From the NCBI GenBank assembly GCA_020635515.1, contig JACJZS010000002.1, positions 1,412,001 through 1,476,000 of the forward strand: a stretch of DNA of 64,000 nt, read 5' to 3'. Below the pieces are notes generated by a model. The model was not told the origin of the DNA and ran no database searches. It saw only the letters and a list, made by a program, of their open reading frames with translations. This stretch comes from Flavobacteriales bacterium (GTDB lineage: Bacteria; Bacteroidota; Bacteroidia; Flavobacteriales; Weeksellaceae). Position numbers and translations under genes: made by a program. Shown one piece after another: positions 63,558-64,000 of the stretch (the first letter of the stretch is position 1; each line of letters begins with the position of its first letter).

Positions 63558-64000
63558 TTATTCTTGAGTTGCTACTTCATTACTAATTTCGCCTTGAGAT
63601 TCAGCTTGAGGGATTTCTTGTTCTTTTTTTATCTCGGAAGGTTTTGATTTCATCGTTCCAAATAACATTAATAAAATAGAACCTAAAATAACGATTAATA
63701 GTACGTTTTGATTTACAATATCCGATTTAAATTTAGCAGGAATCTGTAAGAATAGTAAAATACTAATTAATCCTCTAGGAGAAATATATAAAGTAGAAGA
63801 AATTCCTCTTCGGTTAAAAATTAAAAAGTATACAAGACGAATAGCAAACATACAGATAAGAATACTAAAACCAATGATGTAATCATCTACATTCTGAAAA
63901 CTTGCTAGTGTAATTGTAAATCCAAAGAATAAGAAAAAGAATGTTCTAATTAAAAAAGTGAACTCAGCTGTAATCAAATGAAATTCATGTAATCCTTCTT
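63558..64000 (-). CDS. Cation:proton antiporter, C-terminal end (partial)
   Basis: An open frame runs in from the right edge of the window and stops at 63558. The first visible residues, EGLHEFHLITAEFTFLIRTFFF, continue upstream beyond 64000, so the TTG at 63977 is not a real start. Three or four membrane helices are visible, with NRRGISSTLYISPRGLISILL resembling the terminal helices of CPA-type Na+/H+ antiporters. A polar tail ends the protein. It is followed by the SUI1-type gene after 4 bp. Confidence 0.72.
   Translation of the reverse strand, partial: EGLHEFHLITAEFTFLIRTFFFLFFGFTITLASFQNVDDYIIGFSILICMFAIRLVYFLIFNRRGISSTLYISPRGLISILLFLQIPAKFKSDIVNQNVLLIVILGSILLMLFGTMKSKPSEIKKEQEIPQAESQGEISNEVATQE

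Noticed and set aside
63558..63977. The 139-residue frame at the right edge as a complete gene
   Set aside because: Its TTG start lies inside a conserved antiporter segment whose frame stays open to 64000, so the gene is truncated by the window.

Overview
The window is strongly A+T-rich chromosomal DNA of a member of the Bacteroidota, most likely class Flavobacteriia. The supporting signs are Por/T9SS C-terminal sorting tails, a fused SecDF, an AccD without its zinc ribbon, an ACR3-DUF6428 arsenic operon, and many promoters with the Bacteroidota -7 element TAnnTTTG instead of a sigma70-type -10 box. No rRNA, tRNA, insertion sequence, prophage or CRISPR array was seen. Coding density is high and no gene-free gap exceeds about 250 bp.
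Layout. 1-9.4 kb: end of an outer-membrane barrel gene, plsC, clpX (TTG start), a T9SS-secreted protein with a small membrane partner, a thioredoxin-like protein, then uvrB overlapping an SdpA-like/SdpB-like pair. 9.4-17.3 kb: OmpA-type protein, TauE-type exporter, TPR protein, then pnp, accD and fbaA on the minus strand. 17.4-25.3 kb: TatD nuclease, a very large secreted GH31 glucosidase, a CcoI-type copper ATPase. 25.5-30.8 kb: dnaK, a second SdpA/SdpB-like pair, and a minus-strand redoxin/FAH/esterase operon. 30.9-33.8 kb: PH-SHOCT membrane protein, nitronate monooxygenase, lipoprotein. 33.9-38.4 kb: sufA-sufB-sufC-[DUF2281 antitoxin-PIN toxin]-sufD. 38.6-44.2 kb: a GT35 'phosphorylase', secDF, tatA, a PAP2 phosphatase. 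44.3-47.4 kb: arsenic operon. 47.4-54 kb: ung, a 2OG oxygenase, cysQ-deoC, and a three-gene ATP-grasp/alpha-E/transglutaminase cluster. 54-64 kb: DUF4126 protein, epimerase, a TolC-adaptor-RND pump operon ending in a Crp/Fnr regulator, nucleoside phosphorylase, SUI1-type factor and the end of a cation:proton antiporter.
How genes work together. The suf genes build Fe-S clusters. The ars genes reduce arsenate and export arsenite, and sense the metalloid. The RND operon is a complete tripartite pump whose promoter carries palindromes fitting its own Crp/Fnr protein. secDF and tatA serve export, and the T9SS cargo proteins depend on the Sec route.
The least explained parts are two diverged SdpA-like/SdpB-like cassettes (behind uvrB and behind dnaK) with no visible toxin gene, a toxin-antitoxin pair embedded in the suf operon, and a GT35 protein whose PLP-binding lysine is replaced by threonine. 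All functional statements rest on motif recognition by eye; no database search was run.
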